Shown here: positions 16,165 to 24,325 of the stretch, piece after piece | Numbering within the stretch: position 1 is the first letter of the stretch | Layout: every line of letters begins with the position of its first letter | Notes under the pieces: model-generated | The model's database searches: none | Seen by the model: only the letters and a program-made list of their open reading frames with translations | What the model was told of the DNA's origin: nothing | Virus record (IMG/VR): IMGVR_UViG_3300032223_001030 | Location: 1 to 41,353 of that record | Direction: 5' to 3' (one strand) | DNA length: 41,353 nucleotides | Origin: a virus | Translations under genes and position numbers: made by a program

Positions 16165-16608
16165 ATGACGACGGACCTCAAGCAATACATCGACTCTCTG
16201 AACATTCAGGTGTATCGAATAATCGACGGCTCGATTCTCTTGGCCGAAGAGCATCATCGAGACAGCGTGGATGCATATCTGGTACTTCAGCGTCCCTTGC
16301 AGATCTGTCAAGTCATCCTCGAAGAACGCGTCATGACGGCGTACGTGCCGTGGATGCCTGGTACAGGTGAACACGTCAGGGTAAATCTCGATTCCGTGAT
16401 CGCTGAGGGCGACGCGACCTTCGAACAGAAGTTTGCTTATTCTCGCTACTACCTCCTCACTCACCTGCAGAAGTACCTCTCGCCCGAAGACTTCAACTCC
16501 ATCATGGAAGAGAACCATCAGGAGCAGAAGGAAGCGAAAGAGATGCCGAAGATGTCTCCGTATCTGAAGAGCGAGCTCTCGAAGCAGAAGCGATTCAATC
16601 TGAATTAA
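16165..16608 (+). CDS. Conserved phage protein, possible Sm-like fold
   Basis: A 147-residue protein of unknown function. The N-terminal 95 residues alternate short beta strands (VYRIIDGSILLAEEHHRD, AYLVLQRPLQICQVIL, VMTAYVPWMPGTGEHVRVN) in the order strand-turn-strand with a helix before them, which resembles the small beta-barrel of Sm/LSM proteins; marine T4-like phages carry similar short proteins after uvsW. The C-terminal third is charged and helical (EENHQEQKEAKEMPK), probably flexible. Sm-like identity is inference from pattern only. A late octamer precedes it with its expected start on the ATG. Confidence 0.65.
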   Translation: MTTDLKQYIDSLNIQVYRIIDGSILLAEEHHRDSVDAYLVLQRPLQICQVILEERVMTAYVPWMPGTGEHVRVNLDSVIAEGDATFEQKFAYSRYYLLTHLQKYLSPEDFNSIMEENHQEQKEAKEMPKMSPYLKSELSKQKRFNLN

Positions 16609-16619
16609 AATCCCGCAGC

Positions 16620-16694
16620 CTGCTGCTGTCTGCTTCTGTTAGCCTCAATCTGATCTAGCTTGCCTTGACTATCCCTGTCCTCTGCTGCTGTCTG
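16620..16694 (+). repeat. Direct repeat pair upstream of gp55
   Basis: CTGCTGCTGTCTG occurs at 16620-16632 and again at 16682-16694, 62 bases apart, in the 209-base gap between the preceding gene and gp55. The gap holds no open frame of note; it appears to be a regulatory region. Confidence 0.75.
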
Positions 16695-16701
16695 GATCCA
16701 T

Positions 16702-16727
16702 TGTACAGTCGCTTCAACGGTTGTACA
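16702..16727 (+). promoter_or_regulatory. Two extra TGTACA boxes upstream of the gp55 promoter
   Basis: TGTACA at 16702-16707 and 16722-16727, exactly 20 bases apart, match the -35 box of the gp55 promoter (TGTACT at 16784, 62 bases further). The near-helical spacing (two and about six turns) suggests protein binding sites on one face of DNA. Confidence 0.5.
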
Positions 16728-16783
16728 TGTCCAAATTACAATCGATCTCGGTCGATCTCCTGCTCAGCATTGTAAATCTTTCA

Positions 16784-16811
16784 TGTACTTTTCAGAAACT
16801 CGTGTTATATT
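16784..16811 (+). promoter_or_regulatory. TGTAC-class promoter for gp55
   Basis: TGTACT (16784-16789), 16-base spacer ending TGT, and -10 box TATATT (16806-16811). The expected start, seven bases past the -10, is the A of the gp55 ATG at 16818, so the mRNA should be leaderless. Confidence 0.75.
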
Positions 16812-16817
16812 GTCCAC

Positions 16818-17459
16818 ATGAAAGATAGCATCACGGCAGAATCGACACCAAGAAAAATCAAACCGTCAGAGCGCCCTCACTACGTCAACAACGCCGAGTT
16901 CTCAAAGGCGATCGTCGACTACGTGATCCTGGCAAAAGCCGCAAAGGCCAAAGGCAAACCTCTCCCTCAGCTTTCTGAGTACATCGGGACGTGCCTGCTG
17001 AAGATCGCCGAGGGCCTCTCTCGTAAACCCAACTTCGTTCGATATACCTATCGCGAGGACATGGTGATGGACGGCGTCGAGAATTGCATCCGCGCCGTAC
17101 CCAACTTCAACGTGAACGTCGGCACTCGTACAGGACTGCCGAACGCCTTTGCTTACTTCACGCAGATCTGCTTCTTTGCATTCATTCGTCGCATTCAGAA
17201 GGAGAAGAAGTCACAGGACATCAAGCTCCTTTATATGGAATCGGCAGGCATCGAGAACTTTGCCACCTTCGGCGAGGGCGAGGCCGGTGACTCTCCTGCG
17301 GTCGGCGAGGGAATCGTGGAACGTGTGCGTCACAAGGTCGAGCAGATCCATAAGCGCGACGCGGCCGTCAAGGCGTTTGGCAAGACGATTAAGAAAGGCA
17401 AGAAAGCGGCCAAGAAGTCGACCACTTCGTCCCTCGAGCTATTCTCCCTCCTGTCCTAA
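16818..17459 (+). CDS. gp55: Late-transcription sigma factor gp55
   Basis: A 213-residue homologue of T4 gp55 (185), the divergent sigma factor that directs host RNA polymerase to TATAAATA late promoters together with gp33 and the sliding clamp gp45. Visible family features: YVNNAEFSKAIVDY at 22-35, LLKIAEGLSRKPNFVRYTY at 62-80, MVMDGVENCIRAVPNFN at 85-101 and NAFAYFTQICFFAFIRRIQKEKK around 112-134, which is the -10 recognition region. The C-terminus (SSLELFSLLS) resembles the gp55 C-terminal clamp-binding hydrophobic motif. The many late octamers in the window are its presumed targets. Promoter and ATG imply a leaderless mRNA. Confidence 0.93.
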   Translation: MKDSITAESTPRKIKPSERPHYVNNAEFSKAIVDYVILAKAAKAKGKPLPQLSEYIGTCLLKIAEGLSRKPNFVRYTYREDMVMDGVENCIRAVPNFNVNVGTRTGLPNAFAYFTQICFFAFIRRIQKEKKSQDIKLLYMESAGIENFATFGEGEAGDSPAVGEGIVERVRHKVEQIHKRDAAVKAFGKTIKKGKKAAKKSTTSSLELFSLLS

Positions 17460-17466
17460 CTACTAT

Positions 17467-18534
17467 ATGCTCATCGCGATAATCAACGACACTCACACCG
17501 GACAGCGCAATGCGTCCGATGTGTTCCTCGACTACACGGACAAGTTCTATCGCGACGTGTTCTTTCCATACTGCAAGCAGCACGGCATCAAGACCGTGAT
17601 TCACTGCGGCGACTACCTCGATCATCGCAAGTACGTCAACTTCAAAGCCCTCCATCGTACTCGTAAGGCGTTCCTCGAACCCCTCGCCGAGAACGGAATG
17701 AACATGATCATCATTCCCGGAAATCACGACGTGTATTTCAAGAACACGAACGAGCTCTGCGGCCTGCGCGAGGTCCTTGGATACTTCATCGAGAATGTCG
17801 AGATCGTGATGAAGCCGACCGTGAAGCAGATCGGCGGCCTCGATCTGGCATTCCTTCCGTGGATCGCGCCAGACAACTACGCGGAGTCGATCGACTTCAT
17901 CGCTAAGGCTCCCGCGCCGATCTTGATCTCCCATCTAGAACTGGCCGGATTCGAAATGATGAAGGGACAGCCGGCCTCCGATCATGGAATGGATGCCTCA
18001 CTATTCAAGAGATACGAGATGGTCCTATCTGGTCATTATCATACCAAGTCGACACGTGAGAATATTCATTACCTTGGCACTCAGTTCGAACAGACATGGG
18101 CGGACTGTGAAGATCCAAAGTTCTTTCACGTCCTCGATACGGACACTCGAATCCTTACGCAAGTAAAAAATACCTTTACTCTGTTTGAACGTGTGGTGTA
18201 TAATGATGAACGACAAGATCCAGACTCGATCGACGTGACAGGATTCAAAGGCAAATACGTCAAGGTCATTGTTGCCAAGAAAAGCAATCCAAGTAAGTTC
18301 GATCGATTCATTCAACGCATTCAGGATGCTGGACCGATCGAGCAGCCCAGGATCGTCGAGTCGTTTGATGAGTTCACATCCCATCGAGTCGAGGATCAGC
18401 AGATCAATCTCGAAGACACCGGTAAACTATTACATACATACATCGATGCCACTGAGACGTCGCTCGACAAGGAGCGCCTGAAGTCCATGATGCAGGAACT
18501 CTACGTCGAAGCTCAGTCGGCAGAAAACGCTTAA
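17467..18534 (+). CDS. gp47: Recombination nuclease subunit gp47 (Mre11-like)
   Basis: A 355-residue calcineurin-type phosphoesterase that with gp46 resects DNA ends for recombination-dependent replication. All metal-site motifs are present: NDTHTG at 7-12, GDYLDH near 49-54, GNHDVYF near 85-91, the HLE motif near 153 and GHYHTKS near 190. Length equals T4 gp47 (339). The frame extends further upstream into gp55 but MLIAIINDTHTG at 17467 gives the expected N-terminus, eight bases after the gp55 stop. It is followed by gp46 with a two-base gap. Confidence 0.96.
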   Translation: MLIAIINDTHTGQRNASDVFLDYTDKFYRDVFFPYCKQHGIKTVIHCGDYLDHRKYVNFKALHRTRKAFLEPLAENGMNMIIIPGNHDVYFKNTNELCGLREVLGYFIENVEIVMKPTVKQIGGLDLAFLPWIAPDNYAESIDFIAKAPAPILISHLELAGFEMMKGQPASDHGMDASLFKRYEMVLSGHYHTKSTRENIHYLGTQFEQTWADCEDPKFFHVLDTDTRILTQVKNTFTLFERVVYNDERQDPDSIDVTGFKGKYVKVIVAKKSNPSKFDRFIQRIQDAGPIEQPRIVESFDEFTSHRVEDQQINLEDTGKLLHTYIDATETSLDKERLKSMMQELYVEAQSAENA

Positions 18535-18536
18535 TC

Positions 18537-20249
18537 ATGTTAACCTTTCGTTCCGTCTCATTCAAGAACTTCTTATCGACCGGCGACGTGCCTATCACGA
18601 TTCGCCTGGATCAAAGTCCTACGACCCTGATCGTCGGTGCCAACGGCGCAGGCAAATCCACGATGCTTGATGCAATCTGCTTCGGCCTATTCGGCAAGCC
18701 CCATCGCGACATCAAGAATCCGCAGCTCATCAACTCCGTCAACGGAAAGAACTGCGAGGTCCAGATCGAGTTCACGATCGGCCAAGACAAGTATCGAGTC
18801 GTTCGTGGATACAAGCCGTCCGTGTTCGAGATCTGGAAGAACGGAGCGCTCCTAAATCAGGAATCCCACTCGCGCGACTATCAGGCCGTCCTCGAGACAA
18901 ACATCCTGAAGATGAACAAGAAGTCGTTCAATCAGATCGTTGTCCTCGGAGCAGGCAACTTCGTGCCATTCATGCAGATGCCGGTATGGGATCGTCGAGG
19001 CGTCATTGAAGAACTCCTCGACATCTCCGTGTTCTCGGACATGAACACATTGATCAAGGAGAAGTTGGCCAAGTCCCGTGAGGATCTCAAAGAGACGGAG
19101 AATCAACTGGCGATCTTCAAGGAAAAGGTGAGACTGCAGACGAAGCACCTGAATGATCTCAAGCAAATCGATGCAAACAACACGCAGTCGATTCGAGACG
19201 AGATCGCGACCATTGAGTCTCAGGTCTCGACCAAGCAAGACGAGGCGAATGAATATCAATCCACCCTCGATGCCAACACGAAGGTCGTTACGGCCGCGCA
19301 GAAGGCGGCACAGAAGAAACGTCAGGCTCTAATCGGATATCAGACGCAGATTCAGTCCAATCTTACGAGGATCCGTACGGAATCCGAGTTCTATCAAAAG
19401 AACGACGAGTGTCCGACATGTCAGCAGAAGATCGAGAGCGACATCAAGGAACGAAGGACTCATCAGTGCTCGACCAAGTCGGCCGAGTTCAACGACGGTC
19501 TGAGTAAATTGAATGAAGCACTGACCCAGGCAAATGTGGAACTGGATCAGGCCAATGCTCGAATAAACGAGATGATGGCCGTTCAGTCGTCCCTCTCGAC
19601 CGTCAACGCGACGATTCAGTCCCTTCACAATCAGATCGCGGCGCTGAATAAGAAACTCAAGGACGCATCGGCCACGTCGGACACCAAGCAAGCCGAGGAC
19701 GAGCTGCAGGTCAGTCAGCAGGAACACCTACGGCTCACTCAGACACGCTCGAATCAAATAGACGAACGTTCTTATCTGGACGTCATTCAAGAGATGCTGC
19801 GTGATACGGGCATCAAGGCGAAGGTCATCAAGCAGTACGTGCCGCTCATGAATAAGTTCATCAATCAGTACTTGTCCGTCCTTGACTTCTTCGTGTCGTT
19901 CATGCTGGACGATTCGTTCAACGAGACGATCCGTTCCCGTCATCGGGACGACTTCTCGTATGCCTCGTTCTCGGAGGGGGAAAAGATGCGCATCAATCTG
20001 GCGATCCTGTTCACGTGGCGCCAGATCGCCAAGCTCAAGAATCACAACGCGACTAACCTGCTGATCCTCGATGAGACATTTGACTCGTCTCTGGACGGCG
20101 AGGGCGTCGAGAATCTGCTTCGAATCCTCAACACGCTGACGGCCACCAACGTCTTCGTCATCACCCACAAGCCGGATGCGATGTCCGATAAGATGGCGGC
20201 CAAGCTGGAATTCGCTAAAACCGGCAACTTTTCGACCCTCAAAGCGTAA
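18537..20249 (+). CDS. gp46: Recombination nuclease subunit gp46 (Rad50-like)
   Basis: The 570-residue SMC-like ATPase partner of gp47. Walker A GANGAGKS is at 34-41, a long coiled coil runs from about 165 to 400 with a zinc-hook CPTC at 292-295 at its apex, the signature motif is SFSEGEKMRINLAILF near 477, and Walker B LLILDETFDSSLDGEG lies near 506-521. Length matches T4 gp46 (560). The coiled coil is short compared with cellular Rad50, as usual for phages. Translation is probably coupled to gp47. Confidence 0.97.
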   Translation: MLTFRSVSFKNFLSTGDVPITIRLDQSPTTLIVGANGAGKSTMLDAICFGLFGKPHRDIKNPQLINSVNGKNCEVQIEFTIGQDKYRVVRGYKPSVFEIWKNGALLNQESHSRDYQAVLETNILKMNKKSFNQIVVLGAGNFVPFMQMPVWDRRGVIEELLDISVFSDMNTLIKEKLAKSREDLKETENQLAIFKEKVRLQTKHLNDLKQIDANNTQSIRDEIATIESQVSTKQDEANEYQSTLDANTKVVTAAQKAAQKKRQALIGYQTQIQSNLTRIRTESEFYQKNDECPTCQQKIESDIKERRTHQCSTKSAEFNDGLSKLNEALTQANVELDQANARINEMMAVQSSLSTVNATIQSLHNQIAALNKKLKDASATSDTKQAEDELQVSQQEHLRLTQTRSNQIDERSYLDVIQEMLRDTGIKAKVIKQYVPLMNKFINQYLSVLDFFVSFMLDDSFNETIRSRHRDDFSYASFSEGEKMRINLAILFTWRQIAKLKNHNATNLLILDETFDSSLDGEGVENLLRILNTLTATNVFVITHKPDAMSDKMAAKLEFAKTGNFSTLKA

Positions 20250-20266
20250 GAAAGTGACAAAACTCA

Positions 20267-20338
20267 TGCAAGTCGTTGGTATTCAACGTGAAAATTCTTT
20301 CACTTTTTTGTGTACATTTGACTGGCATGCGGTATACT
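20267..20338 (+). promoter_or_regulatory. TGTAC-class promoter with upstream dyad for the VWA gene
   Basis: TGTACA (20311-20316) and TATACT (20333-20338) are 16 bases apart. Upstream, 20267-20288 carries TGCAAGTCGTTG followed by the dyad CGTTG-GTATT-CAACG, and a second dyad GTGAAA-ATTC-TTTCAC (20288-20303). The same arrangement recurs at 22589-22659. The expected start (about 20345) coincides with the first usable ATG. Confidence 0.72.
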
Positions 20339-20344
20339 TATCTC

Positions 20345-22582
20345 ATGATCGAGCAAGTCAATATGAATCAGCAGGGGATGCTGGCCAAACTCTTGGCCAA
20401 GGAAAATCTCCGAATCCAACACGGCAACTACGCTACGGCGTTCTTTGACACCAAGTCGCGTGTCCTTGGCCTTCCAATCTGGAAGACGTCAGGCAAGAAC
20501 GTTTATGACTTGCTCGTCGGACACGAAGTCGGCCACGCCCTCTTCACTCCGATGTCTGGCATAGAAAAGTTCCGTCAGGAACTCCCCGAGGTGCCATTCG
20601 ATATCTGCAACATAGTCGAGGACATTCGCATCGAGCGCATGATCCAAGACACGTACCCGGGCCTCGCGACCGCGTTTCGTCAAGCATACGAGACGCTGGT
20701 CGCGGACAATTTCTTCGGCCTCAAAGGCAAGGACATCTCCAAGATGAATTTTGCCGATCGTCTCAATCTTCATGCCAAGGCTGGCAAGGCGGTCGACGTC
20801 AAGCTGACGGCCGACGAGCAGGCGATTTATGATCGCTGCATCAAAGCCCAGGACTTCGACGAGGTGATCGAGATCTGCAAGGACATCGCTCATCTGGTTG
20901 GCAAGCGTAAGGAAGACGAGGCTGGATCTCCGGCGGCTGGCAAGTCCGAGAGTGACAAGCAGGAGGATGCTCCTCAGGCCCCTTCAAACGAGGACTCCGG
21001 CGATGAGGCTGAGAACGAGGATCCAGGATCTTCCGAAGGATCCGGCAACGACTCCGAGCAGGACTCAGATGACGAATCTGACAATGATGGCGAGGCCGAT
21101 GGCGGCCAGCCGTCCGACGAGCAGGCTGAAGATTCTGATGAGCAAGCTCCGACGGCTGGATCTCAGGCCGGCAACACGACACTCAAGGACGAGCTCACCT
21201 CCGAGACGGCCAAGTCCTTTGAGCAGGCTCTCAAGTCGATCCAGCAGACGGATGAGTACGTCCACTTCCTCGCCCCTCGCAAGGAAGCGGTCCAGAGCGT
21301 CATCACTCCCTATCAAAAGCTCCTCGAGGCTCGTCAGTCGAAGCCTCGCTACGTGGGTTACATGACTCATCCGGCCACCAAGGCTCACTACGCGGAGACG
21401 AAGGCGTCTGCGAAGAAGTACGTGGCCGGCCTGACTCGCGAGTTCGAGATGCGCAAGGCGGCTCATCAATATTCTCGAGCGTCCGTCGCCAAGACTGGCA
21501 CGCTCAACATGGCCAAGCTCCATTCGTATCGCTACTCGGAGGACATCTTCAAGTCGATCACCAAGCTGGCCAACGCCAAGAATCACGGCATGATGATGTT
21601 CGTCGACTACTCGGCCTCGATGCAATATTCGATCGGCCACGTCCTGGAGCACACGGTCAACCTCGTCATGTTCTGCCGCAGCCTCAACATCCCGTTCGAA
21701 GTCTACGGCTTTACGAATCCCTCGGTCAACAAGCCGCTCGCTAAGATGGCCCATGACGAGATCAGTCTGTCATACCTGTCCCTGATTCAGACGTTCTCGA
21801 GCAAGATGAGCAAGGCCGAGTTTGATCTGGCCATCGAGCAGACCCTCGCGCAGGCTTTCTTCTACAAGGGCGGCGGCCGCTCGGTCAGCTACGAGCTCGG
21901 CGGCAGCGGCAGTTACTGTCCGGCGGCGTCGCCCCACGAAAGTCTGTCTGGCACGCCGCTTCAAGAATGCGTCGTGGCCGCTCACATCCTCGTCAACGAG
22001 TTTCGCAAGGCGAATTCGGTCCAGAAGATGAACGTGGTGTTCCTCACGGACGGCGACGGATCCATGCTTCATCGTCATCAGACTGAGGCCGGATCGAAAG
22101 CCGCTGGATCCAGCTACATGACTTCCAAGATGAAAGGCAACCTCGGCGGCACCGAAGTCACTCTGAACGAAGGCTTTTATTCGTACGAGAAACTGATCCA
22201 GAATCTTCGCAAGGCGACTGGATCGACCGTCGTTGGATTCTTCATTCCGAATTCTCCTCAGCAGGCGATTCGATATGCGGGACGCGCCATGGAATACACG
22301 CGCAAATCATTCCCGAGCATATCGACTTCGAAAGATGCCCACGCGACCTATCGCAAGGACAACTGTCTGATCATCAAGGGTGGATACGGCTTCGACGAGT
22401 ATTATGTGCTGGCCACCGGCAAGAATCTGGACATCGACACGGAAGACGAGTTCGATACGGACTTCGAGGTCATCGACATCAAGAAGTCTCAAGGCAAACT
22501 GGCCCGCGCCTTCACGGAATTCAACAACACGAAGCGCACTCAGCGCGTGATCCTCTCAAAATTCAGTCAGGTGATTGCCTGA
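20345..22582 (+). CDS. Large protein with HExxH motif and C-terminal VWA domain (CobT-like)
   Basis: A 745-residue protein. Near the N-terminus it has a zincin-type motif, GHEVGHALFTP at 59-69 (His60, Glu61, His64), followed by a helical domain; then a very acidic Glu/Asp/Ser-rich linker (about 190-280); then a conserved helical part and a C-terminal von Willebrand A domain with a MIDAS DYSAS at 421-425 and VVFLTDGDGS near 561. The order acidic linker plus VWA resembles CobT of aerobic cobaltochelatase and VWA partners of MoxR ATPases. The next gene encodes such an ATPase. The upstream in-frame extension is rejected because the promoter lies inside it; ATG 20363 is an alternative start. Its biological role in the phage is unknown. 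Confidence 0.82.
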   Translation: MIEQVNMNQQGMLAKLLAKENLRIQHGNYATAFFDTKSRVLGLPIWKTSGKNVYDLLVGHEVGHALFTPMSGIEKFRQELPEVPFDICNIVEDIRIERMIQDTYPGLATAFRQAYETLVADNFFGLKGKDISKMNFADRLNLHAKAGKAVDVKLTADEQAIYDRCIKAQDFDEVIEICKDIAHLVGKRKEDEAGSPAAGKSESDKQEDAPQAPSNEDSGDEAENEDPGSSEGSGNDSEQDSDDESDNDGEADGGQPSDEQAEDSDEQAPTAGSQAGNTTLKDELTSETAKSFEQALKSIQQTDEYVHFLAPRKEAVQSVITPYQKLLEARQSKPRYVGYMTHPATKAHYAETKASAKKYVAGLTREFEMRKAAHQYSRASVAKTGTLNMAKLHSYRYSEDIFKSITKLANAKNHGMMMFVDYSASMQYSIGHVLEHTVNLVMFCRSLNIPFEVYGFTNPSVNKPLAKMAHDEISLSYLSLIQTFSSKMSKAEFDLAIEQTLAQAFFYKGGGRSVSYELGGSGSYCPAASPHESLSGTPLQECVVAAHILVNEFRKANSVQKMNVVFLTDGDGSMLHRHQTEAGSKAAGSSYMTSKMKGNLGGTEVTLNEGFYSYEKLIQNLRKATGSTVVGFFIPNSPQQAIRYAGRAMEYTRKSFPSISTSKDAHATYRKDNCLIIKGGYGFDEYYVLATGKNLDIDTEDEFDTDFEVIDIKKSQGKLARAFTEFNNTKRTQRVILSKFSQVIA

Positions 22583-22588
22583 GGTATG

Positions 22589-22659
22589 TGCAAGTCGTTG
22601 ATACACAACGAGATACTCTTTCACTTTCCTATGTACATTTACAAAGAACGTGATATACT
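22589..22659 (+). promoter_or_regulatory. TGTAC-class promoter with upstream dyad for the AAA+ gene
   Basis: TGCAAGTCGTTG (22589-22600) begins a perfect dyad TCGTTG-ATACA-CAACGA (22595-22611), then CTTTCACTTT, TGTACA (22632-22637), 16 bases, TATACT (22654-22659). The block closely copies the one before the VWA gene with the same spacing, implying co-regulation of the two genes. Confidence 0.74.
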
Positions 22660-22680
22660 TATATCAGATTGGAATACATT

Positions 22681-23904
22681 ATGAACAACGCCATCATTAA
22701 ACGGACCATCGAAAAACTCCACGAACGCTCTCCTGGCCAGAACATCTGGCAGCGCGACGTCATCGCCGACACGGCCCGATCCCTCGGTCTCTCGTGGACG
22801 GAGATCAACGAAAACCTGCTCGCTTCGCACGTTCGGTGCGGCCGCGGTCATTACGACCTCGCACGAGTCCGCACGGTTACCTACGACGCCGCCGGCGCCA
22901 TCAAGCCCGTGGCCGTCGAATCGGCCGCCGAAGCTCCCTCCGAGCCCTCAGCGCAGTCGGTTCCGGCTCCAGCTGCGGTCTTCAAGCTCGCTCAGGCCGT
23001 CACCTCGACCATGAACGACGACGCTTACATCCCAGACGTGGATCCGACTTTCGTCCGCTGGGGCGAGTACGACACGGTCCTCAAGGCCATTCAGTCCGGC
23101 CTGTTCTATCCGATCTACATTTCCGGTCTGTCCGGCAACGGCAAGACCACGATGGTCGAGCAGGCATGTGCCAAGCTCAAGCGTGAGTACATTCGAGTCC
23201 AGATCTCGCCCGAGACGGACGAGGACGACCTGATCGGCGGCTTTCGACTGCTCAACGGCGAGACGGTCTTCTGCAAGGGGCCGGTCCTCAAGGCCATGGA
23301 ACGCGGGTGCATCCTGCTCATCGACGAGATCGATCGCGGCTCCAACAAGATCATGTGCCTACAGGGCATCCTCGAGGGCAAGCCGGTCCTCGTCAAGAAG
23401 ACCGGTCAGGTAGTCCAGCCGGCCGCCGGCTTCAACGTCATCGCGACGGCCAACACCAAGGGCCGCGGATCCGAGGACGGTCGATTCGCGGCCGCCACGA
23501 TCATCGACGAGGCGTTCCTCGAGCGCTTCGTAGCCACCATCGAGCAGCCCTATGCCGCTCAGGCCGTCGAACGCAAGATCGTGGTCAAGCACATGGAGAA
23601 GTTTGGCAAGCTCGATGAGGACTTCGCGGACAAGCTCGTGGCTTGGTCCACGGTCATTCGCAAGACCTTCGAGTCCGAAGCGATCGAGGAAGTCATCTCG
23701 ACTCGCCGCCTCTGTCACATCGCTCAGACCTTCGCGATCTTTGGCGACCGCGCCCGTTCGATCCAGCTATGCATCGCGCGATTCGATACGGACACTCGCA
23801 ACGCATTCCTCGACTTGTATTCCAAGCTCGACGCGTCGATCGTTCCTCCGGCTCCGGTCGCTGAAGTGGCTCCGGCTGCGACCACGAACGAAGCTCCGTT
23901 CTGA
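22681..23904 (+). CDS. MoxR/CobS-type AAA+ ATPase
   Basis: A 407-residue ATPase. An N-terminal domain of about 100 residues (IWQRDVIADTARSLGLSW, Ala/Pro-rich linker 75-105) precedes an AAA+ core: Walker A GLSGNGKTTMVEQA near 148-160, EDDLIGGFRLLNGETVF near 182, Walker B CILLIDEIDRGS near 210-221, and sensor FNVIATANTKGRG near 255-266 with an EAFLERF arginine region. Marine T4-like phages often carry a cobS annotated for cobalamin biosynthesis; here the partner VWA gene suggests a chelatase-like or remodelling complex instead. The ATG at 22681 has GGA seven bases upstream; a TTG at 22669 is an alternative. Confidence 0.88.
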   Translation: MNNAIIKRTIEKLHERSPGQNIWQRDVIADTARSLGLSWTEINENLLASHVRCGRGHYDLARVRTVTYDAAGAIKPVAVESAAEAPSEPSAQSVPAPAAVFKLAQAVTSTMNDDAYIPDVDPTFVRWGEYDTVLKAIQSGLFYPIYISGLSGNGKTTMVEQACAKLKREYIRVQISPETDEDDLIGGFRLLNGETVFCKGPVLKAMERGCILLIDEIDRGSNKIMCLQGILEGKPVLVKKTGQVVQPAAGFNVIATANTKGRGSEDGRFAAATIIDEAFLERFVATIEQPYAAQAVERKIVVKHMEKFGKLDEDFADKLVAWSTVIRKTFESEAIEEVISTRRLCHIAQTFAIFGDRARSIQLCIARFDTDTRNAFLDLYSKLDASIVPPAPVAEVAPAATTNEAPF

Positions 23905-23929
23905 GTCGTAAAATAGATAAACTTTCCGG

Positions 23930-23958
23930 TGTACAAGCGACACGGAGCAGTTTATTAT
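23930..23958 (+). promoter_or_regulatory. TGTAC-class promoter with a transcribed leader
   Basis: TGTACA (23930-23935) and TATTAT (23953-23958), 17-base spacer. Unlike the other members it is followed by a leader of about 75 bases before the next gene. The leader holds an 8-base inverted repeat (GCGACCAA 23982-23989, TTGGTCGC 24015-24022) and a 34-codon frame from ATG 23978 that overlaps the next gene in another frame. Confidence 0.55.
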
Positions 23959-24041
23959 ATCCAACAATCTCTTCGATATGGGCGACCAAGTATCGGAGCG
24001 AATCACAACAAAAATTGGTCGCATTGAAAGCAACACACAAC

Positions 24042-24308
24042 ATGAGCAAGACAGCCATCAAACAACTGACCAAGAACTATAAAGCCACCGGCACCCAGCG
24101 CGGCGCGATCCTCGAGACGCTCAGCGCAGGCACTCAGTTCTCGGTCTCCGATGCCCGCAAAGCTGGTATCGCTAACCCGACTGCCGTCATCGCCAAACTG
24201 CGCGAAGAAGGCTTCGAGATCTACTCGAACCCTTGGTCCCGCCGCAGCGAACGCAAAGTCGCCGCTGGTACGGTCAATCAGTACCGCCTCGTTGCCTACG
24301 TTGCCTAA
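24042..24308 (+). CDS. Small helix-turn-helix-like protein
   Basis: An 88-residue basic protein. The segment QRGAILETLSAGTQFSVSDA, then RKAGIANPTAVIAKLREEGFEI, has the shape of a winged helix: helix, short turn, helix (recognition, with PTAVIAKLREEG) and a beta wing (IYSNPW, VNQYRLVAY). Many T4-like phages encode such small HTH proteins of unknown target. The start at 24042 is the first ATG; an upstream in-frame GTG is less likely. It has a dedicated promoter and leader and a strong hairpin behind it, so it forms its own transcription unit. Candidate regulator; target unknown. Confidence 0.75.
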   Translation: MSKTAIKQLTKNYKATGTQRGAILETLSAGTQFSVSDARKAGIANPTAVIAKLREEGFEIYSNPWSRRSERKVAAGTVNQYRLVAYVA

Positions 24309-24325
24309 GCTAGGCAAATAACTCT

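Noticed and set aside
17149-17466. Longer gp47 frame overlapping gp55
   Set aside because: The upstream part is an out-of-frame shadow of gp55 rich in Arg and Ser; the family N-terminus begins at 17467 with the first metal motif right after it.
20276-20344. N-terminal extension of the VWA protein
   Set aside because: The frame is open upstream to 20276, but that segment contains the TGTACA and TATACT promoter boxes and has no ribosome site, so translation from there is unlikely.
21065-21754. Minus-strand frame opposite the acidic linker and VWA domain
   Set aside because: Antisense of Asp/Glu-rich codons; no start signals.
22681-23904. Simple label of cobalamin biosynthesis CobS
   Set aside because: The AAA+ core alone cannot tell CobS from MoxR-type ATPases, and the neighbouring partner has an HExxH motif that cobaltochelatase subunits do not need; a neutral name was used.
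23978-24082. 34-codon frame in the HTH gene leader as a gene
   Set aside because: It has no ribosome site or recognisable features; kept only as a possible leader peptide.
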